From Paracoccaceae bacterium (GTDB taxonomy: Bacteria; Pseudomonadota; Alphaproteobacteria; Rhodobacterales; Rhodobacteraceae), in assembly GCA_024742455.1 (NCBI GenBank), contig JANSYL010000004.1:1-64000 (forward strand): 64,000 nucleotides of DNA. Direction: 5' to 3'. A program made the translations under genes and the position numbers. Within the stretch, counting starts at the first letter, position 1. Each line of letters starts with the position of its first letter. Positions 1-8,448 of the stretch are shown in pieces. Under the pieces are notes generated by a model that was not told where the DNA came from, searched no databases, and saw nothing but the letters and a program-made list of their open reading frames with translations.

Positions 1-143
1 CCGAGATGGTGATGCCGGGCGACAACCTGAAGTTCAACGTGGAACTGATCGCGCCGATCGCGATGGAGAACGGCCTGCGCTTCGCCATCCGCGAAGGCGG
101 CCGCACCGTCGGCGCAGGCGTGGTCTCGAAGATCATCGAGTGA
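1..143 (+). CDS. tuf: Elongation factor Tu, C-terminal end (partial)
   Basis: These are the last 46 codons of EF-Tu, the GTPase that delivers aminoacyl-tRNA to the ribosome. The frame begins at base 3 and reads [11 protein letters not shown], then the canonical C-terminus [14 protein letters not shown] before a TGA at 141-143. This is the end of domain 3, the beta-barrel that closes on tRNA. The gene start lies outside the window. Its position directly before rpsJ is the normal str/S10 arrangement in proteobacteria. Confidence 0.97.
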   Translation, partial: EMVMPGDNLKFNVELIAPIAMENGLRFAIREGGRTVGAGVVSKIIE

Positions 144-151
144 TCGCACGC

Positions 152-175
152 AGGGTGCACCCCAGGGTGCACCCT
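152..175. repeat. Perfect hairpin after tuf (GGGTGCACC family)
   Basis: The arms AGGGTGCACC (152-161) and GGTGCACCCT (166-175) form a perfect 10-bp stem on a CCAG tetraloop, 8 nt after the tuf stop. No T-tract follows. Nine bases of each arm recur exactly at 17134-17155 after rpoA, so it looks like a repeated intergenic palindrome that may also act as a weak terminator or 3' end stabiliser. Confidence 0.7.
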
Positions 176-184
176 ACAAACGCA

Positions 185-213
185 TTGACGACAAAAGGGC
201 TGCGCGATACTGC
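185..213 (+). promoter_or_regulatory. Predicted sigma70-type promoter for the S10 operon
   Basis: TTGACG (185-190), a 17-bp spacer and TACTGC (208-213) lie between tuf and rpsJ. The same TTGACN-17-TANNNN pattern recurs before secY, rpsM, rpmH and atpI in this window. The predicted leader of about 90 nt contains a small perfect hairpin (CCGGTC/GACCGG, 224-239), a possible site for feedback control of the operon. Confidence 0.55.
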
Positions 214-307
214 GCGGCCTTCGCCGGTCACCAGACCGGACAACAAGAAACCGGTTCGACGAGGGGTCCGCAATTCGCGCCCTCCTCTCAACTGAAAGGA
301 CAAGACA

Positions 308-622
308 ATGGCCGCAGCCAGCCAGAACATCCGCATCCGCCTCAAGGCGTTTGACTACCGTGTTCTCGACGCCTCCACGCAGGAGATCGTGAACACCGCC
401 AAACGCACCGGCGCCCAGGTCCGCGGGCCGATCCCGCTGCCCAACAAGATCGAGAAATTCACCGTCCTGCGTGGCCCGCATGTCGACAAGAAATCGCGCG
501 ACCAGTGGGAAATCCGTACCCACAAGCGTCTGCTCGATATCGTCGATCCGACGCCGCAGACCGTGGACGCATTGATGAAGCTCGACCTCGCCGCCGGCGT
601 GGACGTGCAGATCTCGGTTTAA
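308..622 (+). CDS. rpsJ: 30S ribosomal protein S10
   Basis: S10 (104 aa, normal length) sits in the head of the 30S subunit and also binds NusB during antitermination. The sequence [14 protein letters not shown] followed by [12 protein letters not shown] is diagnostic. The ATG is preceded by GAAAGGA about 7 nt upstream. It opens the S10 operon, with rplC 13 nt downstream, and the predicted promoter at 185-213 is the likely start of transcription. Confidence 0.97.
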   Translation: MAAASQNIRIRLKAFDYRVLDASTQEIVNTAKRTGAQVRGPIPLPNKIEKFTVLRGPHVDKKSRDQWEIRTHKRLLDIVDPTPQTVDALMKLDLAAGVDVQISV

Positions 623-635
623 GGAGGGCAGACCC

Positions 636-1463
636 ATGTTGCGCTCTGGCGTGATCGCGAAAAAGGTCGGGATGACCCGGCTGTTCATGGAAGACGGCAA
701 GCAGATCCCTGTGACCGTTCTTCAACTCGACAAATTGCAGGTTGTGGCACAGCGCACCGCCGAGACCGATGGCTACACCGCCGTCCAGCTCGGCGCGGGC
801 ACGGCCAAGGTCAAACGGGTTTCGGCGCCGATGCGCGGGCATTACGCGAAATCCAAGGTCGAACCCAAGCGCAAGCTGGCCGAATTCCGCGTCGATCCCG
901 ACAATCTGATCGGCGTGGGCGAGGAAATCATCGCCGACCATTATTTCGAAGGCCAGTTCGTCGACGTGACGGGCACCTCGATCGGTAAGGGTTTTGCCGG
1001 TGCCATGAAGCGGCACAATTTCGGTGGTCTGCGCGCCTCGCACGGTGTGTCGATCAGCCACCGCAGCCACGGCTCGACCGGTCAGTGTCAGGACCCCGGC
1101 CGCGTGTTCAAGGGCAAGAAGATGGCCGGTCACATGGGTGCCGCCCGTGTCACCACGCAGAACCTGCAGGTGGTCAAGACCGACACCGACCGTGGCCTGA
1201 TCATGGTCAAGGGCGCCGTGCCGGGTTCGAAAGGCGGATGGGTGACCATCAAGGATGCGGTCAAGAAACCCTTCCCTGAAAATGCCATCCTGCCCGCGGC
1301 GCTGAAATCTGCCTCTGACGAGGCCGCGAAAGCCGCCGAGGAAGCCGCCGCCGCCGCAGAGGCTGAAGCGAAAGCCGCCGAAGAGGCCGCCGCCGCCGAA
1401 GAGGCAGCCCTGAAAGAGGCCGAGGCCCAGATCGAGGCCGAGAAGAAGGAAGGCGAAGAATGA
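636..1463 (+). CDS. rplC: 50S ribosomal protein L3 with a long Ala/Glu tail
   Basis: L3 (275 aa) is an early-assembling 50S protein reaching into the peptidyl-transferase centre. The conserved core includes [13 protein letters not shown]-like [12 protein letters not shown] near the N-terminus and the [11 protein letters not shown] loop that carries the methylatable Gln region (RSHGSTGQ). The core ends near residue 220; about 55 further residues are almost only A, E and K, predicted to be a charged helix. Typical L3 is about 210 aa, so this tail is an extension. A strong AAGGAGGG lies before the ATG, and the stop overlaps rplD by 4 nt. Confidence 0.97.
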   Translation: MLRSGVIAKKVGMTRLFMEDGKQIPVTVLQLDKLQVVAQRTAETDGYTAVQLGAGTAKVKRVSAPMRGHYAKSKVEPKRKLAEFRVDPDNLIGVGEEIIADHYFEGQFVDVTGTSIGKGFAGAMKRHNFGGLRASHGVSISHRSHGSTGQCQDPGRVFKGKKMAGHMGAARVTTQNLQVVKTDTDRGLIMVKGAVPGSKGGWVTIKDAVKKPFPENAILPAALKSASDEAAKAAEEAAAAAEAEAKAAEEAAAAEEAALKEAEAQIEAEKKEGEE

Positions 1464-2080
1464 AACTCGACGTGATCAAGCTGGACGGCAAGAAAGCCGG
1501 GTCGGTCGATCTGGGCGAAGACATCTTCGGCCTGGAACCGCGCGCGGACATTCTGCACCGCGTGGTCCGCTGGCAGCGCAACAAGGCGCAGGCCGGCACC
1601 CACAAGGTCAAGACCCGGTCCGAGACGTCCTATTCGACCAAGAAGATCTATCGCCAGAAGGGCACCGGCGGCGCTCGCCACGGCGACCGCAACGCGCCGA
1701 TCTTCCGCAAGGGCGGCATCTACAAGGGCCCGACCCCGCGCAGCCACGCCCATGACCTGCCGAAGAAATTCCGCAAGCTGGGCCTGAAGCACGCGCTGTC
1801 GGCCAAGGTGGCCGAAGGCAATCTGGTGGTGCTCGACGCCGCCACGCTGGATGCGCCGAAAACCGCCGCGCTGGCCAAGCAGATCAAGAACCTGGGCTGG
1901 AAACGCGCGCTGGTGATCGACGGGGCCGAGATCAACGAGAACTTCGCCGTTGCCGCGCGCAACATCGAAGGGCTCGATGTGCTGCCGTCGATGGGCGCCA
2001 ATGTCTATGACATCCTGAAGCGGGACACCCTGGTCATCACCAAGGCCGGTCTCGAAGCGCTGGAGGCGCGTCTGCAATGA
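1460..2080 (+). CDS. rplD: 50S ribosomal protein L4
   Basis: L4 (206 aa) lines the polypeptide exit tunnel and in enterobacteria is the autogenous repressor of the S10 operon. The motif [22 protein letters not shown] in mid-protein is the tunnel-loop signature; it is visible around residues 70-92. ATG overlaps the rplC stop in an ATGA arrangement, and rplW begins the same way at the other end, so rplC-rplD-rplW are translationally coupled. Confidence 0.97.
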   Translation: MKLDVIKLDGKKAGSVDLGEDIFGLEPRADILHRVVRWQRNKAQAGTHKVKTRSETSYSTKKIYRQKGTGGARHGDRNAPIFRKGGIYKGPTPRSHAHDLPKKFRKLGLKHALSAKVAEGNLVVLDAATLDAPKTAALAKQIKNLGWKRALVIDGAEINENFAVAARNIEGLDVLPSMGANVYDILKRDTLVITKAGLEALEARLQ

Positions 2081-2373
2081 GCGTGAAGCCCGAACATTAC
2101 GACGTGATCCGCAAGCCGCTGATCACCGAGAAATCCACCATGGCGTCGGAAAACAACGCCGTGGTCTTCGAGGTCGCCATCGACGCCAACAAGCCGCAGA
2201 TCAAGGAAGCGGTCGAAACGCTGTTCGGCGTCAAGGTGAAGGCGGTCAACACCAGCATCACCAAGGGCAAGACCAAGCGGTTCCGGGGCATCAAGGGTAC
2301 CCGGAAGGACGTCAAGAAGGCCTATGTGACGCTGGAAGACGGCAACGCGATTGACGTGTCGACCGGTCTTTAA
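2077..2373 (+). CDS. rplW: 50S ribosomal protein L23
   Basis: L23 (98 aa) lies at the exit of the ribosomal tunnel and is the docking site for trigger factor and the signal recognition particle. The N-terminal [13 protein letters not shown] motif is canonical, and the length is normal. Its ATG overlaps the rplD stop by 4 nt. A 157-nt gap with a strong hairpin separates it from rplB, a larger gap than elsewhere in the S10 operon. Confidence 0.97.
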   Translation: MSVKPEHYDVIRKPLITEKSTMASENNAVVFEVAIDANKPQIKEAVETLFGVKVKAVNTSITKGKTKRFRGIKGTRKDVKKAYVTLEDGNAIDVSTGL

Positions 2374-2392
2374 TAGACGGCGGCATCCGACA

Positions 2393-2414
2393 GGCCCCGG
2401 CACCGCCCGGGGCC
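2393..2414 (+). terminator. Hairpin between rplW and rplB
   Basis: GGCCCCGG (2393-2400) and CCGGGGCC (2407-2414) form a perfect 8-bp GC stem with a 6-nt loop, 19 nt after the rplW stop. Only a weak GTCGCATTT follows. It is more likely a partial attenuator or RNA processing site than a full terminator, because rplB downstream belongs to the same operon. Confidence 0.5.
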
Positions 2415-2530
2415 GTCGCATTTGAATAACCCGGGGACCTTCGGGGCCCTTTACTGAAAGAGACGGGATCAACCTCCCGCAAGGCAAAGTCGCGGGCCCT
2501 CGGCCCGACGCAAAACGGAAGACAGAAAGC

Positions 2531-3373
2531 ATGGCACTCAAGTCGTACAAGCCGACGACGCCGGGCCAGCGCGGGCTGGTGCTGATCGACCGTTCGGAGC
2601 TTTGGAAAGGTCGTCCGGTGAAGTCCCTGACCGAGGGTCTCACCAAGAATGGCGGCCGGAACAATACCGGGCGGATCACGATGCGCAGGAAGGGCGGGGG
2701 CGCGAAACGTCTCTACCGCATCGTCGATTTCAAACGCACCAAGCACGACGTTCCGGCAATCGTCGAACGGATCGAATATGACCCCAACCGCACCGCCTTC
2801 ATCGCGCTCGTGCGCTATGAGGATGGCGAGCAGGCCTATATCCTGGCCCCGCAGCGCCTGGGCGTCGGCGACAAGGTGATCGCGTCGGCGAAGGCCGACA
2901 TCAAGCCCGGCAACGCGATGCCGTTCTCGGGCATGCCGATCGGCACCATCATCCACAATATCGAGCTGAAGCCCGGCAAGGGCGGCCAGATCGCGCGCGC
3001 GGCGGGCACCTATGCCCAGTTCGTGGGCCGCGACGGGGGCTATGCCCAGATCCGCCTGTCCTCGGGCGAACTTCGCATGGTGCGCCAGGAATGCATGGCG
3101 ACCGTCGGCGCGGTGTCGAACCCCGACAACTCGAACCAGAACCTCGGCAAGGCCGGGCGCAACCGCCACAAGGGCATCCGTCCCTCGGTGCGTGGTGTCG
3201 TCATGAACCCGGTCGACCACCCCCATGGCGGTGGTGAAGGCCGGACCTCGGGTGGCCGCCACCCGGTCAGCCCGTGGGGCATGCCCACCAAGGGCAAGCG
3301 CACCCGCAACAAGAACAAAGCGTCGCAAAAGCTGATCATCCGCTCGCGCCACGCCAGAAAGAAGGGGCGCTGA
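2531..3373 (+). CDS. rplB: 50S ribosomal protein L2
   Basis: L2 (280 aa) is a primary 23S rRNA binder near the peptidyl-transferase centre and the subunit interface. The N-terminal [15 protein letters not shown], the central KPGNAMP and the C-terminal [16 protein letters not shown] with the conserved His are all present, so all family landmarks are intact. Length is normal (about 275). rpsS follows after 3 nt. Confidence 0.97.
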   Translation: MALKSYKPTTPGQRGLVLIDRSELWKGRPVKSLTEGLTKNGGRNNTGRITMRRKGGGAKRLYRIVDFKRTKHDVPAIVERIEYDPNRTAFIALVRYEDGEQAYILAPQRLGVGDKVIASAKADIKPGNAMPFSGMPIGTIIHNIELKPGKGGQIARAAGTYAQFVGRDGGYAQIRLSSGELRMVRQECMATVGAVSNPDNSNQNLGKAGRNRHKGIRPSVRGVVMNPVDHPHGGGEGRTSGGRHPVSPWGMPTKGKRTRNKNKASQKLIIRSRHARKKGR

Positions 3374-3376
3374 TCG

Positions 3377-3655
3377 ATGAGCCGCGCTGTTTGGAAAGGC
3401 CCGTTTGTCGACTCCTATGTCCTCAAGAAGGCCGAGAAATCCCGCGAATCGGGTCGCAACGAGGTCATCAAGATCTGGTCGCGCCGGTCCACCATCCTGC
3501 CCCAGTTCGTGGGCCTCACCTTCGGGGTCTACAATGGTCAGAAACATATCCCGGTCTCGGTGACCGAGGACATGATCGGCCAGAAATTCGGGGAATATTC
3601 GCCGACGCGGACCTATTACGGCCACGCCGCCGACAAAAAAGCCAAAAGGAAATAA
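3377..3655 (+). CDS. rpsS: 30S ribosomal protein S19
   Basis: S19 (92 aa) binds 16S rRNA in the 30S head together with S13 near the A-site tRNA. It begins [12 protein letters not shown] and carries the typical [13 protein letters not shown] motif. Gaps are 3 nt on both sides (rplB, rplV), so it is tightly coupled within the S10 operon. Nothing unusual. Confidence 0.97.
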   Translation: MSRAVWKGPFVDSYVLKKAEKSRESGRNEVIKIWSRRSTILPQFVGLTFGVYNGQKHIPVSVTEDMIGQKFGEYSPTRTYYGHAADKKAKRK

Positions 3656-3658
3656 GCC

Positions 3659-4039
3659 ATGGGCAAGGATAAGAATCCCCGCCGCGTGGCGGATAACGAA
3701 GCGATGGCAAAGCTGCGCATGCTGCGCACCAGCCCGCAAAAGCTGAACCTCGTCGCTGCGATGATCCGGGGCAAGAAAGTCGACAAAGCGCTCAACGATC
3801 TGACCTTTTCGCGCAAGCGGATCGCGGAAGACGTCAAGAAATGCCTGCAATCGGCGATCGCCAATGCCGAAAACAACCACAATCTCGACGTCGACGAACT
3901 GGTCGTCGCCGAGGCCTGGGTCGGCAAGAACCTGGTCATGAAGCGCGGCCGCCCGCGGGCGCGGGGCCGGTTCGGGCGCATCCACAAACCGTTCTCGGAG
4001 CTGACCATCAAGGTGCGGCAAATTGAGGAGCAAGCCTAA
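3659..4039 (+). CDS. rplV: 50S ribosomal protein L22
   Basis: L22 (126 aa) helps line the exit tunnel; its beta-hairpin loop lies at the tunnel constriction where macrolides bind. The [17 protein letters not shown] start and the [15 protein letters not shown] loop region near the C-terminus identify it. Its TAA shares one base with the ATG of rpsC. Confidence 0.96.
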   Translation: MGKDKNPRRVADNEAMAKLRMLRTSPQKLNLVAAMIRGKKVDKALNDLTFSRKRIAEDVKKCLQSAIANAENNHNLDVDELVVAEAWVGKNLVMKRGRPRARGRFGRIHKPFSELTIKVRQIEEQA

Positions 4040-4755
4040 TGGGACATAAGGTAAACCCCGTCGGCATGCGGCTTCAGGTCAACCGCACCTGGGACAGCCG
4101 CTGGTATGCAGACACCAAGGATTACGGTGACCTGCTGCTGGAAGACATCAAGATCCGCGAGTTCATCGCGGAAGAATGCAAGCAGGCCGGCGTCAGCCGC
4201 GTGATCATCGAACGCCCGCACAAGAAGTGCCGGGTGACGGTGCATACCGCGCGTCCTGGGGTGATCATCGGCAAGAAAGGCGCCGATATCGAAACCCTGC
4301 GCAAAAAGCTCGCCGCGATGACCGACAGCGAACTGCACCTCAACATCGTCGAGGTACGCAAGCCCGAGCTTGACGCGCCGCTGGTCGCCGAAAGCATCGC
4401 GCAGCAGCTGGAACGCCGCGTGTCCTTCCGCCGGGCGATGAAGCGTGCCGTGCAGAACGCCATGCGCATGGGTGCGCTGGGTATCCGGGTCAATGTCGCG
4501 GGCCGCCTCGGCGGGGCCGAGATTGCCCGGACCGAATGGTACCGCGAAGGTCGCGTGCCATTGCACACCCTGCGGGCCGATATCGACTACGCCCATGCCG
4601 AAGCCTCGACGCCTTACGGCATCATCGGCATCAAGGTGTGGATCTTCAAAGGCGAGATCATGGAGCACGACCCGTCGGCCCGGGATCGCCGTGCGCAAGA
4701 GCTGCAAGACGGACCCGCCCCGCGCGGTGCCGGCGGCGGCCGTCGCGACCGCTAA
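4039..4755 (+). CDS. rpsC: 30S ribosomal protein S3
   Basis: S3 (238 aa) forms part of the mRNA entry tunnel with S4 and S5. It begins [15 protein letters not shown], has the KH domain with the [11 protein letters not shown] loop at about residues 74-84, and the C-terminal domain [21 protein letters not shown]. The Gly/Arg-rich tail (GAGGGRRDR) is common in alphaproteobacteria. Length is normal. Confidence 0.97.
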   Translation: MGHKVNPVGMRLQVNRTWDSRWYADTKDYGDLLLEDIKIREFIAEECKQAGVSRVIIERPHKKCRVTVHTARPGVIIGKKGADIETLRKKLAAMTDSELHLNIVEVRKPELDAPLVAESIAQQLERRVSFRRAMKRAVQNAMRMGALGIRVNVAGRLGGAEIARTEWYREGRVPLHTLRADIDYAHAEASTPYGIIGIKVWIFKGEIMEHDPSARDRRAQELQDGPAPRGAGGGRRDR

Positions 4756-4767
4756 GGAGCTGAAAAG

Positions 4768-5181
4768 ATGCTGCAACCAAAGCGCACGAAATTTCGCAAG
4801 ATGCACAAGGGCCGGATCCGTGGCGAAGCCAAGGGCGGGTCCGACCTGAACTTCGGCACCTATGGTCTGAAGGCGCTTCAGCCTGAACGCGTCACCGCGC
4901 GTCAGATCGAAGCCGCCCGCCGGGCCATGACGCGCCACATGAAGCGTCAGGGCCGTGTCTGGATCCGCATATTTCCCGACACCCCCGTCACCTCGAAACC
5001 GGTCGAGGTCCGGATGGGTAAGGGTAAGGGTTCGGTCGATTACTGGGCCTGCAAGGTCAAGCCGGGCCGGATCATGTTCGAGATCGACGGTGTATCGGAA
5101 CCCGTCGCGCGCGAGGCCCTGCGCCTGGCTGCGATGAAGCTGCCGGTCAAGACCCGCACCGTCGTCCGCGAGGACTGGTAA
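4768..5181 (+). CDS. rplP: 50S ribosomal protein L16
   Basis: L16 (137 aa) organises the A-site region and 5S rRNA contacts on the 50[17 protein letters not shown] and the [14 protein letters not shown] segment are diagnostic. AAGGAG precedes the ATG. In most proteobacteria rpmC and rpsQ follow directly; here the reading of ribosomal genes stops, a terminator follows at 5275-5302, and rpmC is found 2.75 kb further on. Confidence 0.97.
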   Translation: MLQPKRTKFRKMHKGRIRGEAKGGSDLNFGTYGLKALQPERVTARQIEAARRAMTRHMKRQGRVWIRIFPDTPVTSKPVEVRMGKGKGSVDYWACKVKPGRIMFEIDGVSEPVAREALRLAAMKLPVKTRTVVREDW

Positions 5182-5584
5182 AGTCGAAAGCGCGAAACGC
5201 GCTTTCTGGCCAGTGCGCGGCAGTCGCTTTGCTCGGCAAAGCGATGAGAGCGCACACCGGTCGAAAAAAAAGCACCCCCGCCTGTCGCAGGCGGGGGTTT
5301 TTCGTTCCACTTATCCCGACCCGGACATCGACGCCGCGAAAACCCGGGGAAAAGCGTGTTTTCCGCCCCGTTCTTCGCGCAAAGAACGCCCCCGCCGCCA
5401 AAGCTGAAAACCGCAGTTTTCCGCGCGGTTTTTCTGCACAAGAACCCACTTTCCCCCGTTGAGGCTTGCAGCGCTCGCCCGATACATCCATCGGCGACGG
5501 GCTTTGCCCAAATCTGTCGGAAACAAGCATTGCGCCCGCCCGGAACCCGCATACTTCGATCCCGAATACAGATGAGGACCGCCA
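5182..5584. other. 403-bp hairpin-rich spacer between rplP and dddL
   Basis: No convincing gene. Six inverted repeats follow one another: GAAAGCGCG/CGCGCTTTC (5186-5206, loop AAA), TCGCTTTGC/GCAAAGCGA (5224-5244, loop TCG), the terminator at 5275-5302, GGAAAA/TTTTCC (5348-5364), CGTTCTT/AAGAACG (5369-5388), and AAAACCGC/GCGGTTTT (5407-5432). The last can be replaced by the exclusive hairpin GAAAAC/GTTTTC (5406-5421). Two weak sigma70-like candidates for dddL are TTGAGG-18-TACATC (5459-5488) and TTGCGC-16-TACTTC (5530-5557). Confidence 0.7.
5275..5302. terminator. Strong terminator after rplP
   Basis: CCCCCGCCT (5275-5283) and AGGCGGGGG (5289-5297) make a perfect 9-bp stem with loop GTCGC, followed by five T. 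A run of eight A lies just upstream, so it could act in both directions. It marks the end of the S10 transcription unit and isolates dddL from ribosomal transcription. Confidence 0.85.
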
Positions 5585-6253
5585 ATGGACGGATCAGACA
5601 CGCGCGTGACGCTTTCGGCCCGGCCCGACTGGCAATATCTGCTGCGCGATCTTTACGAATTCTATCGCACCATCCCGGCGGGCGGCAGCAAGACGATCCG
5701 CAACCATCAGCGTATCGTGCGCGAACGGATTTCGCGGGCGATCACCGCCAATGCGCAGATTGTCGAACGGGTGCCCACGCCGAAACCAGTCACCGCCCAT
5801 CTGAACCGGGCGCTGGCGCGCGGCCATCTCGAAAAACATGGCGCCTTCATCTCGACGCTGGAAACCATCGCTCCGGAACTGGAATGGCAATATGGCTATG
5901 AAAAGGTGCCGCGCGGGCTGGAAAAGAAATACGCTTTCGCCGAACTGGCGGGCCCGTTCGGGCCGGTCGTGATCGAGGACCTGATCCTCGGCCTTGTGCT
6001 GTTCGCGCCCGGCTGCACCTATCCCGCCCATTCCCACGACGGCATCACCGAAAGCTATATCTGCCTGACCGGCGCGGTGTCGGAAAACGACACGGGCGTC
6101 TATGCGCCCGGATCGCTGATCTTCAACCCGCCGGGGCATCTGCACCGGATCACAACCGCCGTCCAGCAGCCCTCGCTTCTGGCCTATGCCTGGGTCGGTA
6201 CGCCCGAGGCGCTGGCGGGGCAGAAGATGACCTTCACGCGGGCCAAACGCTGA
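5585..6253 (+). CDS. dddL: Cupin DMSP lyase DddL
   Basis: DddL (222 aa) cleaves dimethylsulfoniopropionate to dimethyl sulfide and acrylate in the cytoplasm. The N-terminal helical part (WQYLLRDLYEFYRTIPAGGS) and the C-terminal cupin barrel both match the DddL family as I know it. Likely metal ligands are H149 and H151 (PAHSHDGITESY), E156 and H185 or H187 (PGHLHRIT), with the cupin block VSENDTGVYAPGSLIFNPP between. Length agrees with known DddL (about 220-230 aa). GAGGA lies 6 nt before the ATG. It lies between rplP and rpmC in its own transcription unit. No dddA/dddC, acuI/acuK or dmdA is present in the window. A related non-DMSP cupin is possible but less likely. Confidence 0.8.
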   Translation: MDGSDTRVTLSARPDWQYLLRDLYEFYRTIPAGGSKTIRNHQRIVRERISRAITANAQIVERVPTPKPVTAHLNRALARGHLEKHGAFISTLETIAPELEWQYGYEKVPRGLEKKYAFAELAGPFGPVVIEDLILGLVLFAPGCTYPAHSHDGITESYICLTGAVSENDTGVYAPGSLIFNPPGHLHRITTAVQQPSLLAYAWVGTPEALAGQKMTFTRAKR

Positions 6254-6448
6254 CGAGGTCGCATCGGTGACGTGACCGCAAGGGTTGGGCCGCCTACCGT
6301 TCAAACCCTTTCCCGGGGTCAACAGGATTCAACAAAGTGTTTCTTGCCAGGTGGTTGGATGCAATGCGCAATCCTGGTCACCCCGGGCCGGCCGCCGGCA
6401 CCCCAAAGAAACCGGATGCAGCCTGCGCTCTGACCGGGCATACCGGCC

Positions 6449-7099
6449 ATGACCATCCAGACCGCGAAAGCCCGCCCGATGCCCAGTATCAGATCCCTCT
6501 TCGTCACCCGCCTTTACCACGCCAGCCTGGCCGAGCTTGGTCCCAAGATCGACGCGCAGGAACTTCAGGCCTCCTGCTTCTCCATCGCCGAGGATGACGA
6601 GGCCGGACAGGACTGGTGCGAGGAAAACGGCTATCCCGGCTATACGTCCTATGCCTCGCTCACCGATCTGCCCTGGCGCTTCCCGATCTTCGCCCAGCTT
6701 GTCACGGCGCTCGACGCCCATGTCGCCGCTTTCGCCGAAGACCTGGAGTTCGACCTTGAGGACCGCGCCCTGAAACTGGAAGACATCTGGATCAACATCC
6801 TGCCCGAAGGCGGCATACACACCAGCCACATCCATCCGCATTCGGTGATCTCCGGCACCACCTATGTGCAGGTCCCGCCCGCCGCCAGATCGATCAAGCT
6901 GGAGGATCCGCGTCATGGCCTGATGATGGCTGCGCCGAACCGCCGCCGCGACGCGCGCGAGGAATTGCGCGCCTTCATCTACCCGAACCCGCAGGCGGGC
7001 GACGTGCTGCTGTGGGAAAGCTGGCTGCGCCATGAGGTGCCGATGAACATGGACGAAGACGACCGCGTCAGCATCAGCTTCAACTACGCCTGGGCCTGA
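6449..7099 (+). CDS. Putative 2OG-Fe(II) oxygenase, TIGR02466-type
   Basis: A 216-aa protein resembling the TIGR02466 family of putative 2-oxoglutarate/Fe(II) oxygenases. The double-stranded beta-helix signature is present: HIHPHS at residues 127-132 gives the proximal iron ligands, AGDVLLWESWLRHEVP places the distal His at about 195, and RVSISFNY supplies the Arg (206) expected to bind 2-oxoglutarate. The substrate is unknown. The second Met (codon at 6479, reading MPSIRSLFVTRLYHA) better fits homologous starts; neither start has a clear ribosome site. It lies 195 bp after dddL on the same strand, perhaps in its own unit. Confidence 0.75.
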   Translation: MTIQTAKARPMPSIRSLFVTRLYHASLAELGPKIDAQELQASCFSIAEDDEAGQDWCEENGYPGYTSYASLTDLPWRFPIFAQLVTALDAHVAAFAEDLEFDLEDRALKLEDIWINILPEGGIHTSHIHPHSVISGTTYVQVPPAARSIKLEDPRHGLMMAAPNRRRDAREELRAFIYPNPQAGDVLLWESWLRHEVPMNMDEDDRVSISFNYAWA

Positions 7100-7110
7100 G
7101 CCCCGGCATC

Positions 7111-7137
7111 GCCCCCGCCGCGCTGTGCGGCGGGGGC
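7111..7137. terminator. Hairpin between convergent genes
   Basis: GCCCCCGCCGC (7111-7121) and GCGGCGGGGGC (7127-7137) form a perfect 11-bp GC stem with a 5-nt loop. It sits between the ends of the plus-strand oxygenase gene and the minus-strand peptidoglycan-binding gene and can serve both, although a T-tract is missing. Confidence 0.65.
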
Positions 7138-7145
7138 AGCCATGC

Positions 7146-7676
7146 TTACTTGAGCCAGCCTTTCACGCGGCCCCAGAGCGAGGTTCTTCCATCAACCTCG
7201 ACACTGTCATCACCATCCAGTTCGGGCATCGGCTCGCCATCAAAGTCTTTCTCGTCGTCACGCACCCGTGCCTTTTCGATGGTCTCGGGGGTGAATTCCT
7301 CGAACTTGTCCATCGCGGCCAGCGTCTGCGGCCCGGCCAGGCCGTCGACGGCCAGACCATTGGCTTCCTGGAACGCCTTGACCGCGCGTTCGGTGCCGGG
7401 GCCGAAAATCCCGTCAGCGGAAATCTCCAGCGCCTCCTGCAGCTTCTTCACCGCCGACCCGCGCGACCCGCGCCGCAACAGGACCAGTTCGTAAAGGCCC
7501 ATCGCGGTGAAGGTGTCGGGGCCCGCGATGCCATCGACGGCCAGCCCGTTTTCCTGCTGGAAGGCACGCACGGCGGCTTCGGTGTTGGGGCCAAAAATGC
7601 CGTCGGCGGTGATGCCGAGGCGTTCCTGCAGGCGCTTGACGGGCGCGCCGGTCAGCCCGCGCTTCAAAATCGACAT
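7146..7676 (-). CDS. Protein with two peptidoglycan-binding (PG_binding_1) domains
   Basis: A 176-aa protein made of two tandem PG_binding_1 repeats (about residues 8-58 and 74-124). Each has the family pattern KRLQERLGITADGIFGPNTE followed by AVRAFQQENGL. An acidic linker and the C-terminal GRVKGWLK follow. No signal peptide or membrane segment is visible, so export is uncertain, and no catalytic domain is present. The start was set at MSILKRG, after an AAGAGAGA ribosome site; an upstream in-frame ATG only adds a low-complexity stretch. It is convergent with the oxygenase gene and divergent from rpmC. Confidence 0.75.
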   Translation of the reverse strand: MSILKRGLTGAPVKRLQERLGITADGIFGPNTEAAVRAFQQENGLAVDGIAGPDTFTAMGLYELVLLRRGSRGSAVKKLQEALEISADGIFGPGTERAVKAFQEANGLAVDGLAGPQTLAAMDKFEEFTPETIEKARVRDDEKDFDGEPMPELDGDDSVEVDGRTSLWGRVKGWLK

Positions 7677-7809
7677 ATGTTGCGTCTCTCTTCTTGGAAT
7701 GGGGTCAGCCGGCTGCCCGGCGCGACGACTGTAGCAGGACCGTTGACGGGCCGCGACTGTGGATTGCCGCAGGTTTTGGCGCGGCCGCGCGACCATGGTT
7801 CCAAAACGC

Positions 7810-7838
7810 TTGCGTCAATGGGGCAGGTCGCCTATACG
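7810..7838 (+). promoter_or_regulatory. Predicted sigma70-type promoter for the rpmC (spc) unit
   Basis: TTGCGT (7810-7815), a 17-bp spacer and TATACG (7833-7838) precede rpmC by about 93 bp. It would restart ribosomal gene transcription after the dddL segment, which would otherwise be cut off by the terminators at 5275 and 7111. Confidence 0.6.
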
Positions 7839-7931
7839 CGCGCTTCATTCACCGCATTCCACGGGAATCAGCGTGACCCTGAATCAATGACAGGGGCGCC
7901 CTCGTGATGTTGAAGCAAAGGAAGACAGGCG

Positions 7932-8141
7932 ATGAACGCCAGCGAACTGCGTGACAAGACGCCGGACCAGCTGCGGGATCAGCTGGTGCAGCTGAAGAAG
8001 GAGGCGTTCAACCTCCGCTTTCAACAGGCCACCGGCCAGCTCGAGAACACCGCCCGCATGCGCAGCGTGAAACGCGATGCCGCGCGGGTAAAGACCATTC
8101 TGAACGAAAAAGCAGCGGCTGCCGCAGGGGAGACTGAGTAA
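7932..8141 (+). CDS. rpmC: 50S ribosomal protein L29
   Basis: L29 (69 aa) is a small helical protein beside L23 at the tunnel exit. It begins [23 protein letters not shown] and has the [14 protein letters not shown]-terminal helix. AGGAAGA precedes the ATG. Its TAA shares one base with the ATG of rpsQ. Normally it follows rplP directly; here it heads a separate unit. Confidence 0.95.
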   Translation: MNASELRDKTPDQLRDQLVQLKKEAFNLRFQQATGQLENTARMRSVKRDAARVKTILNEKAAAAAGETE

Positions 8142-8371
8142 TGCCCAAGCGTATCCTGCAAGGCACCGTGACATCGGACGCCAACGCCCAGACCGTCACC
8201 GTGTCGGTCGAGCGTCGCTTCAAGCACCCGGTTCTGCAAAAGACGATCCGGAAGTCCAAGAAATACCGAGCCCATGACCCGGAAAACACCTTCAAGGTGG
8301 GTGACACCGTCCGCATCCAGGAATGTGCGCCGATCTCGAAAACCAAGCGCTGGGAGGTGATCGCCGGCTAG
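8141..8371 (+). CDS. rpsQ: 30S ribosomal protein S17
   Basis: S17 (76 aa) is a primary 16S rRNA binding protein of the 30S body with an OB fold. [13 protein letters not shown] and the segment [20 protein letters not shown] are canonical. A 77-nt gap before rplN is larger than usual in this operon but holds no clear terminator. Confidence 0.96.
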   Translation: MPKRILQGTVTSDANAQTVTVSVERRFKHPVLQKTIRKSKKYRAHDPENTFKVGDTVRIQECAPISKTKRWEVIAG

Positions 8372-8448
8372 GCCATCACATCTCGGTTTGAACGAAACCC
8401 CCGGGCCAATGTCCATATCAGGCGGTCCGGGACGTCGGGAGAAACCAA

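Noticed and set aside
2312-4033. A 573-codon minus-strand frame opposite rplB-rpsS-rplV
   Set aside because: Opposes three conserved ribosomal genes and has no domain; an effect of GC-rich codons.
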